Assembly (NCBI GenBank): GCA_022616615.1
Contig: JAKEER010000648.1
Coordinates: forward strand, 1 to 41,030
Direction: 5' to 3'
Length of the DNA stretch: 41,030 nt
From: Acidobacteriota bacterium
GTDB lineage: Bacteria; Acidobacteriota; Terriglobia; Versatilivoradales; Versatilivoraceae
This document shows positions 40,571 through 41,030 of this stretch, piece after piece. The position numbers and the translations under genes are program-made. A model generated the notes under the pieces. That model was not told the DNA's origin, made no database searches, and was given only the letters and a program-made list of their open reading frames with translations. How positions within the stretch are numbered: the stretch's first letter is position 1; every line of letters starts with the position of its first letter.

Positions 40571-41030
40571 GTTCTGTTCTTGATGGTATGGTAACAGAAT
40601 GCGAGGAACTTTTGCTCGGGCTCATCCTCCTCGTCGTCCTCGTCCTCGGCTTTGCGCGGCGGTCGGTCCAAGTGAAGGTTTAGCCTTCAATGCTGCTGCT
40701 CAGGCCGAGTACGAGGACGAGCCCAAAGTGCAAGCTGTTTTTGCAGGCACTTCGTAAGAGGAGCGACGGGTTCCGTGAGGCTGCCAAGCTTTGACTGAGG
40801 GCATGAGTCTGGAGACGGCTTGCGTCTTTGCAAGTCGGTGATTCTCCATTTGTCTGGAGACGGTATGACGACAAAGCGCGGAGAGGTCTGCGCCAAGAGC
40901 TCTGGAGATTGGACATTTTTGCCCCGGACGGGGCAATGGACGGTAGCCTGGGGCAGAGCGAGGGACAGCGGTCCCTCGCGACGCCCCAGGGATCCGGACC
41001 ATCGTGAACCTCTGCCGCCCCGGCAGGGGC
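40571..41030. repeat. Gene-free right edge with repeats
   Basis: It contains a CTCGTCCTCGGC/GCCGAGTACGAGGACGAG inverted pair (about 40637-40722), a duplicated GTCTGGAGACGG motif (40808 and 40853) and, from about 40921, a CCCCGGACGGGGC palindrome, then GTAGCCTGGGGCAGAGCGAG, a CGAGGGACAGCGGTCCCTCG hairpin and CCCCGGCAGGGGC. The last part matches the 26.33-26.43 kb element and is cut by the window edge. No gene was found. Confidence 0.7.

Noticed and set aside
1-41030. CRISPR array, tRNA, rRNA or riboswitch
   Set aside because: Repeats are palindromic and irregularly spaced, not direct repeats with unique spacers; no cloverleaf with a T-loop GGTTCGAATCC-type motif and no conserved rRNA segment was recognised.

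Overview
The window looks like chromosomal DNA of an acidobacterium (Bryobacter/Solibacter-like or a related uncultured lineage). That inference rests on gene content: a Planctomycete-type cytochrome/DUF1549/DUF1553 protein next to a Tat-exported DUF1501 protein, two very large Oar-like TonB-dependent receptors with N-terminal carboxypeptidase-regulatory domains, a winged-helix/TolB-propeller regulator, DUF2911 and DUF4097 proteins, and gene spacers packed with short palindromic elements. No rRNA, tRNA, CRISPR array, prophage or recognisable transposase gene was seen.

Layout. 0-8 kb (mostly +): cupin, DUF2911 protein, NAD-dependent epimerase, zinc alcohol dehydrogenase, a coiled-coil protein (-), a deoxyhypusine-synthase-like enzyme, an M17 leucyl aminopeptidase and a ParE-type toxin-antitoxin pair. 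8-13.6 kb: two intact genes (a secreted LolA-like protein and a membrane-anchored alpha/beta hydrolase) among at least four gene remnants: a cut ECF sigma factor joined to a beheaded DUF4097 protein, a 7TMR-DISMED2 stub and the C-terminal half of a metallo-beta-lactamase-fold protein, with repeats between them. 13.6-22.2 kb (-): a periplasmic oxidation cluster transcribed DUF1553, DUF1501, di-haem cytochrome c, PQQ dehydrogenase, NHL-repeat lyase. 22.8-29.8 kb (-): two Oar-like receptors. 30.3-32.5 kb (+): wHTH/TolB regulator. 32.8-35.8 kb (-): zinc metallopeptidase, ATP-grasp ligase (overlapping start/stop) and a methyltransferase. 35.8-37.3 kb: a 1.5 kb gene-free stretch of repeats. 37.3-40.6 kb (+): glucosyl-3-phosphoglycerate synthase, a second glycosyltransferase and an MscS-like membrane protein, a likely osmoadaptation operon. 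The last 460 bases hold repeats only.

Most notable points: (i) a ~240 bp non-autonomous repeat with terminal inverted repeats, in four copies, one of which lies in frame inside the 5' end of the PQQ dehydrogenase gene; (ii) the peptidase/ATP-grasp/methyltransferase cassette, which could make or modify a peptide-like product; (iii) the gpgS/glycosyltransferase/MscS-like cassette; (iv) a deletion that fused an ECF sigma factor to its probable downstream DUF4097 gene; (v) several further structured repeat families, including a 240 bp element with perfect 23 bp terminal inverted repeats. All assignments are by reading motifs; no database search was possible.
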